Shown in pieces: positions 1-5,635 of a stretch of DNA of 6,758 bases (positions within the stretch are counted from its first letter, which is position 1; every line of letters starts with the position of its first letter). Under the pieces are notes generated by a model. The model was not told the DNA's origin. It ran no database searches and was given only the letters and a program-made list of their open reading frames with translations. The stretch spans positions 1 through 6,758 of the forward strand of contig JAATEZ010000040.1 in NCBI GenBank assembly GCA_015655485.1, read 5' to 3'. Origin of the DNA: Lactobacillales bacterium. GTDB lineage: Bacteria; Bacillota; Bacilli; Lactobacillales; Vagococcaceae. The translations under genes were made by a program, and so were the position numbers.

Positions 1-118
1 CGTAATATCGTTTAACTGTTCTATAATCACAATTGTATTGTTTGGCAAGGGCTGCATAGTTTGGTTGAATATCAGTCATAATATGTCGCAGGACTCCTTC
101 TAAAACATCTTTTCGCAT
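1..118 (-). CDS. IS21-like transposase (IstA-type), N-terminal fragment cut by window edge
   Basis: This is the first 39 codons of a minus-strand gene that runs off the left edge of the window. The ATG at 118 is preceded by a good ribosome binding site (AAGGAGAG, 6 bases upstream). Residues 20-39 (NYAALAKQYNCDYRTVKRYY) read as a helix-turn-helix of the kind found at the start of IS21-family IstA transposases, where it binds the element ends. The call is strengthened by the two tandem repeats just upstream of the gene at 172-220, since IS21-type ends carry multiple transposase-binding repeats. The catalytic DDE domain and the partner ATPase gene istB would lie to the left, outside the window. 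IS30 or another HTH transposase is possible but less likely. The family call is from recognition, not a search. Confidence 0.65.
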   Translation of the reverse strand, partial: MRKDVLEGVLRHIMTDIQPNYAALAKQYNCDYRTVKRYY

Positions 119-171
119 GATTCACTCTCCTTGAATGGTTTCATGAAAAAGAATATCATATTTGAATTTGA

Positions 172-220
172 CCTACATTTTCAACGGCCCTTTTCCTACA
201 TTTTAATATGGCCCTTTACA
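172..220. repeat. Terminal tandem repeats of the IS21-like element; element end at about 220
   Basis: Two imperfect direct repeats lie side by side: CCTACATTTT-CAAC-GGCCCTTTT (172-194) and CCTACATTTT-AATAT-GGCCCTTTACA (195-220). Repeated subterminal sites of this kind are typical transposase-binding sites at IS21-family ends. Read on the minus strand, the outermost sequence begins TGTAAAGGGCC, giving the TG...CA tip expected for this family, so I place the element boundary at 220/221. The other end is outside the window, so the inverted repeat and the target duplication cannot be checked here. Confidence 0.65.
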
Positions 221-1553
221 CGATTTAATCAAATATCTGGTGTTGGCGTTAGATTATATCATCGAAAAGCTATTTAAACTGAATCTCTTAGAAGGCGTGC
301 TTCCTACTCTCTTCTCTTCCGCTTCCTCTATCTACAATAAGCTTTTCAGTGTCTTAGGGATTCTCTTATTCACGTTCGTGATTGTCTTTATTGTCCGAGA
401 CTTATTTCAAAAAGGCATCACCAAAGCCTTGATGCGTTGCCTGATGTTTTTTCTCATCTATTTTTGCGCCTTACTCTTTTTTCAAGAAGGTGCCAAAAAA
501 CTCCAAGACTTCAATACTCTCTCTCAAGAGGTTCAAGGACAATTAGTCGATAGCATCAGCGGAAATTTGGATCAAATCAGTGGAAGCAACTCCGAAAAAC
601 TGTTGGGAAATACCGCTCAACTGGACAGCACTACTAAGATCCGCAACGTGATCTTCGATGAATTTATTTTAAAACCCTATGCGCTATTAAATTACGGCAA
701 GACGGATCTTTCGAAAGAAGAGTTCCAACAATATCTGGTTCCTAAAAATGAAGTCTACGACAAAGAGCGCGTAAAAAAGATCAACGCAAAGATCAAGACA
801 GATAGTGCTAAAAATGCCTACCTCACTTCGGATCGAATGACCGAAAAGATTGCCGTGCTTCTCAATACCTTAGTGATGATTTTCGTCATTGGCACAGCCG
901 TCCTCCTCATCGATGTGGCGAATATCCTGATTCAATTACTCTTATACGGTCTCATCTTTTTGATGCCTTCGCTATTGTTCCTTGCCTTAATCCCAAACAT
1001 GCATCACCTCTTGAAAAATGGGATGTTGTTATTCGGAACCTTGTTTGCTTCAAAAATGGTCATTGACTTCGGCTTTGGATTATTGTTTGCGATTCTCCAT
1101 GTCTTAGATTCCTTTTTTGTCGTTACAAATATTGTGACTATTTTAGTAGGTTTATTGGTAAAACTATTACTAGGCCTCTTCGTCTGGAAAAACAAAGGCA
1201 TGATCTTTCGAGCCCTCACCAAAGGACAAGCCGAGTTGCGCAGTACAACCTTTTTCTCTCTTCCGCACTTTCCTTCTTCTGCCACAGAAAAACAGACTGT
1301 TTCCTCTCCATTCTCCACTGAAACACAGCCCTCCATGCAAAACGCAGCTTCTTCTCCAAGAAATACCGCCACTCCAAAAGCAGCAGAAAATGAAGAATTT
1401 TACGATAATTTATTGGTACAGACAGGAAAAGAGGAACAGTCCGTTATTCCTCTAAAAGAAGTCGTCCATCCTACTAAAAAGACTCTCAATAATAGCGAAC
1501 CTGAAAAAGAGATATCATATATAATTGATATCGTTCCTAAACTAATTTTATAA
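221..1553 (+). pseudogene. TrbL/VirB6-like conjugal transfer membrane protein, 5' end probably removed by the IS21-like insertion
   Basis: This encodes a polytopic protein of a Gram-positive type IV secretion (conjugation) apparatus, a likely inner-membrane channel component. From the first usable start (GTG at 240, 437 codons), membrane segments fall at about residues 35-52, 66-81, 203-223, 228-252, 261-287 and 293-316. A soluble loop at about 85-200 contains IRNVIFDEFILKPYALLNYG, the kind of 'kPyxLLnyG' stretch I associate with TrbL/Tn916 Orf15-like proteins. The tail (320-437) is polar, Ser/Thr/Pro-rich and probably cytoplasmic. The GTG has no Shine-Dalgarno sequence. The frame stays open upstream (DLIKYLVLALDYIIEK) up to the IS tip at 220, so the true start was probably lost to the insertion. 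Codon use is richer in C-ending codons than in the genes to the right, consistent with a separate origin. No other conjugation gene follows on this strand. Homologue group and functional state are uncertain. Confidence 0.6.
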
Positions 1554-1586
1554 AAGGCCCTTTGCCTGACTATCAAGAAACAACTA

Positions 1587-1617
1587 CCAGCCATTTAAAA
1601 ATGGAGGAGGTAGCAGT
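1587..1617. terminator. Inverted repeat between converging genes, possible weak terminator
   Basis: The core CCATTT-AA-AAATGG is a perfect inverted repeat, flanked by CTACC and GGTAG as an outer stem with a small internal loop. It lies between the trbL-like gene (plus) and the VOC gene (minus), where a shared terminator would be expected. On the minus strand it is followed by a T-rich stretch (TTGTTTCTT). The GGAGGAGG inside could equally be the ribosome binding site of a lost conjugation gene. Low confidence. Confidence 0.3.
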
Positions 1618-1647
1618 AGTCATCCTTTTTCATCAAATTAATTTTCT

Positions 1648-2001
1648 TTATCGATGTTCAACGTATTCAACCCATGTGCCATCGGGATGCTGAAAAGTGA
1701 TATTAAAACCTGTTGGAACTTTTTTCTTATCACGGATGATTTTAGATCCGTTATTCAATAAATATTCACGCCATTCATCGACTGAATCTACCAAAAATGT
1801 ACACACAGTTTTCTTAAAAGGTTCCAAATCTTTTTCCTTTCCAGCTAATAACAAAAAATCACCAACTTGAGCCAATTCTAGTTTCATTTCCGGATAAGAA
1901 AAAAAGGATGATTGCTTTTTTTGAAATAGTTTTTCGTAAAATGATAAGGCAGTTTTCATGTCATGTACATATATTCGAGTCAAAGTTTTATAAATTTTCA
2001 T
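1648..2001 (-). CDS. VOC-family (glyoxalase/bleomycin-resistance fold) small protein
   Basis: This is an intact 117-residue protein with the size and pattern of a single vicinal-oxygen-chelate domain: an opening strand and helix (TRIYVHDMKTALSFYEKLF, residues 8-26), a central 'TFLVDSVDEWREYLLNNG' unit, and the closing 'FQHPDGTWVEYVEHR' that supplies the family's conserved C-terminal glutamate. Relatives include glyoxalase I, fosfomycin and bleomycin resistance proteins and many uncharacterised proteins. The first metal ligand position is not a clear His or Glu, so the substrate and metal use are unknown. I chose the ATG at 2001 because GTGGTGAAAG lies just upstream and family members start here. 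The in-frame ATG at 2019 has no ribosome binding site. The gene is monocistronic, sits between mobile-element fragments and has its own promoter at 2034-2062. Confidence 0.8.
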   Translation of the reverse strand: MKIYKTLTRIYVHDMKTALSFYEKLFQKKQSSFFSYPEMKLELAQVGDFLLLAGKEKDLEPFKKTVCTFLVDSVDEWREYLLNNGSKIIRDKKKVPTGFNITFQHPDGTWVEYVEHR

Positions 2002-2033
2002 TTCTTTCACCACTCTCATTTGATTTTACGTTC

Positions 2034-2062
2034 AGTATAATACGACTATAGGTTTCTGGCAA
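2034..2062 (-). promoter_or_regulatory. Sigma-A type promoter of the VOC gene
   Basis: On the minus strand TTGCCA (2062-2057) and TATACT (2039-2034) are separated by exactly 17 bases. The predicted transcript start is near 2027, about 26 bases before the ATG at 2001. The -35 box starts only three bases after the stop codon of the ardA remnant. Confidence 0.7.
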
Positions 2063-2064
2063 AT

Positions 2065-2321
2065 TCAGATCAAGACAGCTTCGACCAGTAATTTTGCAAT
2101 CAATTTACATTTACGATTGATTGTCCCAATTGGAGTATATTTGCTGACCTCAAAAAGTAATTCGTAATCATGAATAGCAAGTTCCTTCCACTCACTATTC
2201 AAGAGAATCTTTTTTTCATTTCTTCAAAATTAATTGACGACGTAAACCAATCACCGGGATATTCTTCGTAGTCGTCATAATGAAAACGAGTAATGTTTAA
2301 AATGTAAATTCTCATTTCCAT
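2065..2321 (-). pseudogene. ardA: ardA-like antirestriction gene, frameshifted and 3'-truncated
   Basis: ArdA is an acidic DNA-mimic protein that blocks type I restriction enzymes, letting conjugative elements enter new hosts (Tn916 Orf18 is one). The reading frame from ATG 2321 gives MEMRIYILNITRF, then GDWFTSSINFEEMKK. After a one-base frame change in the seven-A run (T run at 2210-2216 on the plus strand) it continues ILLNSEWKELAIHDYELLFE and VSKYTPIGTINRKCKLIAKL. These match the typical ArdA order 'GxWFxxPIDFEE..., LNxEyEEyAIHDYELPF, YtsIxxiNrL'. Adding one A restores the frame; as written, translation stops at 2199. Even repaired, the product is about 85 residues against roughly 165 for the family, so the 3' half is lost. 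GAAAGGA lies 11 bases before the start. It directly follows the tcpD-like fragment. Confidence 0.75.
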
Positions 2322-2403
2322 AGTTTTTCCCGTCCTTTCTGAATTAAGATATGAAAAAACGGGTAGCTCATGTAAAATCAGCAGCGACATATCCATTGTA
2401 GTA

Positions 2404-2556
2404 TTAAGATCCAATAATTTTATTGAACAAATTTAGCAGAATATCTTTTACACCGGAAGCATTAAATACCCGTCCCACAGCGATCAAAGCGATAATCAGA
2501 AAGCCGATTAATTTGAAAAACTCCCGTTTGAATCCAAGATACAGACCAATTACCAC
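2404..2556 (-). pseudogene. TcpD-like conjugation membrane protein, C-terminal fragment
   Basis: The frame encodes 50 residues opening with VVIGLYLGFKREFFKLIGFL and ending in LFNKIIGS. Its single hydrophobic segment (about residues 1-30) carrying 'YLGFKREF.KLIGFLIIALI' resembles the small TcpD-type membrane proteins of Gram-positive conjugative elements. There is no proper start: the sequence runs directly out of the truncated ydcP gene at about 2556-2562, so the N-terminus was lost in a deletion. A GTG at 2556 has no ribosome binding site. It is followed closely by the ardA remnant. The family name is by pattern recognition; the fragment's status is directly visible. Confidence 0.5.
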
Positions 2557-2729
2557 GATTGAATCATGTATTCTTGACCTTTAGATTTTAAATCATAGGT
2601 ACGTTCTTTGATTTCATCTGAAACCGGCCTATCTTCATTCTGGATTCTTACTTCACGACGTAAAGCAGAGAATTTCAATTCTCCAAAAGTCGTGTCTTTG
2701 TCTAAAACAATACCATTTGCTAATTTCAT
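2550..2729 (-). pseudogene. ydcP: YdcP/DUF961 protein (Tn916 Orf23-like), 5' half only
   Basis: The sequence starts MKLANGIVLDKDTTFGELKF, continues SALRREVRIQNEDRPVSDEI and then KERTYDLKSKGQEYMIQ. This closely resembles the opening of the DUF961 proteins encoded at the left end of Tn916-like integrative conjugative elements. Family members are about 100-125 residues. Here the frame leaves the family pattern after MIQ (about residue 57) and hits a stop two codons later, at the junction with the tcpD-like fragment. A deletion therefore removed the C-terminal half and whatever lay between. The start at 2729 is well supported by AGAGGA about nine bases upstream. The function of DUF961 proteins in conjugation is not well defined. 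Confidence 0.8.
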
Positions 2730-2744
2730 TTTTTGATTTCCTCT

Positions 2745-3031
2745 TTACGTCTTCACTAAATCATCTGCGTGCAATAAAAAGTTGATAAGTCCACGGGTAC
2801 CAATTTTATAACCTACTGCAGTAATCCGCGGGTTGATTAAACGCACTTTTTCTTCAACCACAAAATGCTTCTCACCGGCTTCTGCAGGTAAAAATCACAA
2901 CAATATCATCTGCTCGTTGCACATCTGAACACAAATTATAACTACGGCTAATAGCTGTTTGTCGGCCATTAACTCGACGTTGAGTCGGATTCCCTTCACC
3001 TGCAAATTCCAAATTACCAGATATTTTAACA
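2745..3031 (-). pseudogene. Second DUF961/YdcP-like gene (Tn916 Orf22-like), frameshifted and lacking its start
   Basis: Two frames together give a DUF961-type protein. The first reads KISGNLEFAGEGNPTQRRVN, GRQTAISRSYN, then DVQRADDIVVI. The second reads PAEAGEKHFVVEEKVRLINP and RITAVGYKIGTRGLINFLLH, ending ADDLVKT. They join at the A run 2890-2894 (plus strand): removing one base turns 'VIFT' into the expected 'VILPAEAGEK', so a single-base insertion broke the frame. The 5' end runs into IS1380-like sequence at about 3024-3036 with no start codon. It stops 15 bases before the ydcP ATG, so the two genes were originally an operon pair, as in Tn916-like elements. Confidence 0.7.
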
Positions 3032-3322
3032 CATTAGGCCACTAGTGTCATTGGAATAGCCGGCCATTAACTGCCTCACGATTTGTTTAAAAAGCTGATT
3101 TTTTGCAAAATTACGATATTTGCGGCAATCCTTGAAGTGTAAAAATCGTTGTCACAGTGGATCAAAGTGGATCTGATGCATGAATTCAGCGACCAAGAGA
3201 ATCCCGGCATCATTAGCAAGATCACCAGCGTCATTAGAAACTTTGATTTGTTGGTTGAATAAAACTTTTTAAGGTGGAAAACTCCTGTTCTGTAATGTTT
3301 TAGCCGACTTTACAATAGCAGG
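3024..3322 (-). mobile_element. IS1380-like insertion sequence remnant (one end plus start of transposase)
   Basis: The right tip at 3322 reads inwards on the minus strand as CCTGCTATTGTAAAGTCGGC, an IS1380-type terminus by its CCT start. An AGGAG follows, then a transposase N-terminus that can be read as STLKSLFNQQIKVSNDAGDL, ANDAGILLVAEFMHQIHFD, then (after a stop at 3152-3154) QRFLHFKDCRKYRNF and QLFKQIVRQLMAGYSNDTS. 'IKVSNDAGDLxNDAGxLLxxEF' and 'QLMAGYSNDTS' fit IS1380 transposases. Lesions include an extra T in AGTTTTATTC, the in-frame TGA and another shift at about 3037-3040. Only about 300 bp of an element normally near 1.7 kb remain; it is inert. Confidence 0.65.
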
Positions 3323-3399
3323 AGATGTGCTCTTTTTGTATACCCAAGAGGAATCATATATGAATTATTCAGGATAAATATGCAAGATATATTTATTGT
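3323..3399. other. Short intergenic spacer between IS remnant and eno promoter
   Basis: This is AT-rich sequence with no supported gene or structure. It starts immediately after the IS1380-like terminus and leads into the -35 box of the enolase promoter. Confidence 0.5.
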
Positions 3400-3428
3400 T
3401 TGCAAAAACAGTGAAGGAATAGTATTAT
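3400..3428 (+). promoter_or_regulatory. Sigma-A type promoter of the fluoride-riboswitch eno unit
   Basis: TTGCAA (3400-3405) and TATTAT (3423-3428) are separated by 17 bases. The predicted start near 3435 falls three bases before the first G of the riboswitch P1 stem (3438), as expected for a leader riboswitch. Confidence 0.75.
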
Positions 3429-3437
3429 TACTTTAAA

Positions 3438-3483
3438 GGGATGGTGTTCCCTATAACTGCTGTTATTTAGCTGATGACGCCTG
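3438..3483 (+). promoter_or_regulatory. Fluoride riboswitch aptamer (crcB motif) upstream of enolase
   Basis: The RNA fits the fluoride aptamer layout in order. P1 is GGGA (3438-3441) with UCCC (3448-3451), closing the loop UGGUGU. The core is AACUGCU...AGCUGAUGACGCC, with P3 as GCU (3459-3461) and AGC (3469-3471). The P1 loop GGUGU (3443-3447) pairs with ACGCC (3477-3481) to form the family's pseudoknot, with one G-U pair. Fluoride bound with Mg2+ stabilises this fold. The last two pseudoknot bases, 3480-3481, are also the first bases of the terminator stem that follows, so aptamer and terminator should exclude each other: fluoride on, gene on. Confidence 0.88.
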
Positions 3484-3577
3484 TTAAAATAAAAAAGTTA
3501 CTCATTAAACTGATACTTTAATGAATCTCCTTAGATTTTATATCTAAGATTAACTTTTTTATTTTAGCAGGTTTTTT
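3480..3577 (+). terminator. Riboswitch expression platform: branched intrinsic terminator/attenuator before eno
   Basis: Arms of 21 bases at 3480-3500 and 3551-3571 are complementary except for one position, which can pair as G-U. They begin CCTG and end CAGG, followed at once by six Ts (3572-3577). Inside the stem are two further perfect hairpins: CATTAAA/TTTAATG (3503-3509/3517-3523) and CTTAGAT/ATCTAAG (3530-3536/3542-3548). The RNA would be a three-way junction. It ends 12 bases before the eno ribosome binding site, so it is inside the eno leader and must be read through for expression. Confidence 0.75.
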
Positions 3578-3602
3578 GCTTAAAAAATTAGGAGGAAAAA
3601 GT

Positions 3603-4871
3603 ATGTCAATTATTATTGAAAATGTAAAAGCTCGAGAAATTTTTGATTCAAGAGGAAATCCAACGGTGGAAGCAGATGTCTATTTATCCGATGGTTCTTT
3701 GGGTCGGGCAGAAGTCCCTTCTGGGGCATCAACTGGGGATAGAGAAGCTGTTGAGCTGAGGGATGGCGGAGATCGGTTACAGGGAAAAGGAGTTCTTAAA
3801 GCAGTGGACAATGTAAATAATGAGATCAAAAAAGCTTTAGTTGGCAAATCACCATTCAATCAAAACCAAATTGATCAAATAATGATGGATCTTGATGGTA
3901 CTGCAAACAAAAAACGTCTCGGGGCCAACGCTATTTTAGGTGTTTCAATGGCAGTGGCACGAGCAGCAGCAATAAGTAAACATCTTCCTCTGTATCGTTA
4001 TATTGGCGGAGTGGATCTGGAATTGCCACAACCTTTTTTTAATGTGATCAACGGCGGAGTGCATGCTGATTCAGGAATTGATGTTCAAGAATTTCTCATC
4101 ACTCCCGTAAAAAGATCTTCTTTTAAAGATGGGGTAGAAAAAATTGCTAATACTTATCATACATTAAAAAAGATTTTGGCAGAAAAAAAATTGGAAACAG
4201 CTGTTGGGGATGAAGGTGGTTTTGCTCCAAAACTAGAAAGTACGGAGCGGGCTATTGAAACTTTGATTCAAGCAATTAAGGAAGCTGGATACGAACCTGG
4301 AACAGAAATCGCGATTGCTTTAGATCCGGCATCAAGTGAATTCTACAATAGTGATACTAAAAAATATAACTTTGAAGGGAAAAAGCTTTCTTCTGACGAA
4401 ATGTTGAACTACTATCAAAATCTGGTAAAAAAATACCCAGAAATTATTTCTATTGAAGATGGTTTTAGTGAGCACGACTGGGATGGTTTCAAACATCAGA
4501 CAGATGTGATGGGTAAGGAAATTCAATTAGTCGGTGATGATATTTTTGTAACAAATCCAACAATTTTTAAAGAAGGGATCAAAAAAGGGATCGCTAATTC
4601 TATCTTGATCAAACTCAATCAAATTGGAACTGTTTCTGAATCTATCGAAACAATCAAATTAGCGAGAGCAAACGGTTATACTACCATGATTTCCCATCGC
4701 TCTGGCGAGACCGGTGATACTTTTATTGCAGATTTTGCAGTAGCAATGAATGCCGGTCAAATAAAAACCGGCTCAATGGCTCGAAGTGAACGTGTAGAAA
4801 AATATAATCAATTTATCCGGATTGAAGAGGAGTTAGCGAACTTTAGTCCATTAGCCCATTTTCCTAAATAA
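3603..4871 (+). CDS. eno: Enolase (phosphopyruvate hydratase), fluoride-riboswitch-controlled paralogue
   Basis: Enolase converts 2-phosphoglycerate to phosphoenolpyruvate in glycolysis, in the cytoplasm, with two Mg2+ ions. The 422-residue protein is full length for the family (about 420-433). Active-site features are in place: the SGAST mobile loop (40-44), His154 in GGVHAD, Glu163, Glu204 in VGDEGG, metal ligands Asp241, Glu285 (SIEDG) and Asp312 (VGDD), Lys337 (ILIKLNQ), His365-Arg366-Ser367 (SHRSGET) and Lys388 (QIKTGS). The start at ATG 3603 is set by AGGAGG seven to eight bases upstream; an upstream in-frame TTG lies inside the terminator tail. It is a single-gene unit, not part of a gap-pgk-tpi-eno operon, so it is probably a second enolase. 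Fluoride with Mg2+ and phosphate inhibits enolase, which explains its place behind a fluoride riboswitch. Whether this copy is less fluoride-sensitive cannot be read from the sequence. Confidence 0.97.
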   Translation: MSIIIENVKAREIFDSRGNPTVEADVYLSDGSLGRAEVPSGASTGDREAVELRDGGDRLQGKGVLKAVDNVNNEIKKALVGKSPFNQNQIDQIMMDLDGTANKKRLGANAILGVSMAVARAAAISKHLPLYRYIGGVDLELPQPFFNVINGGVHADSGIDVQEFLITPVKRSSFKDGVEKIANTYHTLKKILAEKKLETAVGDEGGFAPKLESTERAIETLIQAIKEAGYEPGTEIAIALDPASSEFYNSDTKKYNFEGKKLSSDEMLNYYQNLVKKYPEIISIEDGFSEHDWDGFKHQTDVMGKEIQLVGDDIFVTNPTIFKEGIKKGIANSILIKLNQIGTVSESIETIKLARANGYTTMISHRSGETGDTFIADFAVAMNAGQIKTGSMARSERVEKYNQFIRIEEELANFSPLAHFPK

Positions 4872-4881
4872 TAAACATACT

Positions 4882-4934
4882 AAAAATAGTGGCTAAGCTC
4901 CTCAATGCGGGATTTAGTCACTATTTTCTTTTTA
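4882..4934 (+). terminator. Intrinsic terminator of eno, possibly bidirectional
   Basis: AAAATAGTGGCTAA (4883-4896) pairs with TTAGTCACTATTTT (4914-4927) across a 17-base loop, with one G-U pair, and is followed by CTTTTT. It begins about 11 bases after the eno stop. On the minus strand the stem is followed by TTTTT as well, so it could also end transcripts of the decayed gene at 5012-5330. Confidence 0.85.
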
Positions 4935-5011
4935 GTAAAAGAACGCTCAACTATAGACTCTGGCACTTCAAGTCTGCATCATAAAAGAACTTCTTTCAAG
5001 GTTATTAATTT

Positions 5012-5330
5012 TTAGCATTTTTGCAGATATTCAATTGCTTCGAATTATTTTGGACAGCAAAAGTAGTCCTTTTGTATTATTTTATCCAACCAGGTATGAA
5101 GTTGCTCTACTTCATCATTTTCTTCGAGTTTAACATAGGTAAAATTTTCTTTTTCGTGCTTTATTTCCAGCTCAAAATCATTGCTCACGAATCAACTTGC
5201 ACTAATCCGATTCCTGTTCACTGCTAAAATTATTAAACGATTTTGAATTTTGCTCCACGTTCTTGATTACAGCCATTTTAAAGATCAATTTTTTACTATT
5301 TCTTTTTGTCCATTTTTTCGGTATTGGCAA
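5012..5330 (-). pseudogene. Decayed small gene of unknown family, with intact promoter and ribosome binding site
   Basis: I do not recognise the family. A GGAGG (5343-5339) sits eight bases before TTG 5330, which opens a 42-residue frame (MPIPKKWTKRNSKKLIFKMA then VIKNVEQNSKSFNNF) ending at TAG 5204-5202. A second frame, offset by one base, has clear coding character: SNDFELEIKHEKENFTYVKL, EENDEVEQLHTWLDKIIQKD, then YFCCPK, a stop at 5047-5045, and FEAIEYLQKC to a stop at 5014-5012. Repairing one frameshift and two stops would give a charged soluble protein of about 105 residues. Alternatively the 42-residue peptide could be a real small product. It is transcribed opposite to eno and toward the eno terminator. 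No function is proposed. Confidence 0.45.
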
Positions 5331-5372
5331 ACAAACATCCTCCAATTAATAAAACTATTTTGCATTGTAGTC

Positions 5373-5400
5373 AGTATAACACGGTTTGAATTATTATCAA
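5373..5400 (-). promoter_or_regulatory. Promoter for the decayed minus-strand gene
   Basis: On the minus strand TTGATA (5400-5395) and TATACT (5378-5373) are separated by 16 bases. The start would be near 5366, about 36 bases before the TTG at 5330, with GGAGG between them. Confidence 0.55.
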
Positions 5401-5516
5401 GATTTTCATTTATTCGTATCATATTTGAGTCTATGAAAATAATTCAAATTATATGAATCCTGTTTTTTAACTACTTGATAATCATTTTTGTTTGACGTTC
5501 GTTCCATTTTTTCATG
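5401..5516. other. AT-rich divergent intergenic region
   Basis: This lies between the minus-strand promoter at 5373-5400 and the plus-strand usp promoter at 5517. I see no gene or clear structure in it. Short open frames here are random consequences of AT-rich sequence. Confidence 0.5.
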
Positions 5517-5545
5517 TTGAAAGATGACCTTATTTATGTTATTAT
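5517..5545 (+). promoter_or_regulatory. Sigma-A type promoter of the fluoride-riboswitch usp unit
   Basis: TTGAAA (5517-5522) and TATTAT (5540-5545) are separated by 17 bases. The expected start, about 5552, coincides with the first G of the riboswitch P1 stem. Confidence 0.8.
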
Positions 5546-5551
5546 TGTCGC

Positions 5552-5609
5552 GGGAATGAAGTACTCCCACGGCTATACCGAAACCGCTCACAAAGCTGAT
5601 GACTTCTGC
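5552..5609 (+). promoter_or_regulatory. Fluoride riboswitch aptamer (crcB motif) upstream of the universal stress gene
   Basis: P1 is GGGA (5552-5555) with UCCC (5565-5568). The loop contains GAAGU (5558-5562), which is complementary to ACUUC (5602-5606) and forms the pseudoknot. The core reads AAACCGCU...AGCUGAUGACUUCU, with P3 as GCU (5586-5588) and AGC (5594-5596). A small extra hairpin, CGG-CUAUA-CCG (5570-5580), sits between P1 and the AAAC, as an optional P2. The 3' pseudoknot strand is also the 5' strand of the terminator (ACUUCUGC/GCAGAAGU), so ligand binding should block termination. The order and spacing match the fluoride riboswitch class. Confidence 0.9.
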
Positions 5610-5635
5610 GTTAAGCAGAAGTATCGGCTTTTTTT
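5595..5635 (+). terminator. Intrinsic terminator serving as expression platform of the usp riboswitch
   Basis: GCTGAT-g-ACTTCTGC (5595-5609) pairs with GCAGAAGT-ATCGGC (5615-5628): 14 base pairs with one bulged G and one G-U pair, a five-base loop, then seven Ts (5629-5635). It overlaps P3 and the pseudoknot strand of the aptamer, so the two folds are mutually exclusive. Without fluoride, a transcript of about 85 bases is expected. Confidence 0.9.

Noticed and set aside
1553..1567. AAAAGGCCCTTTGCC resembling the GGCCCTTT repeats of the IS21-like end
   Set aside because: It lacks the CCTACATTTT partner sequence and sits at a gene end without a second IS terminus; probably chance.
1004..1594. 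Minus-strand open frames opposite the trbL-like gene
   Set aside because: They are antisense shadows without ribosome binding sites; the plus strand has clear membrane-protein coding character.
3480..3571. Terminal inverted repeats suggesting a MITE in front of eno
   Set aside because: The left arm overlaps the 3' end of a fluoride aptamer and the right arm is followed by T6, no target duplication is visible, and the position suits a riboswitch terminator.
5021..5456. Two 68-codon plus-strand open frames rich in Phe/Ile/Leu
   Set aside because: They are the reverse side of the decayed minus-strand gene and its AT-rich promoter region, with no ribosome binding sites.
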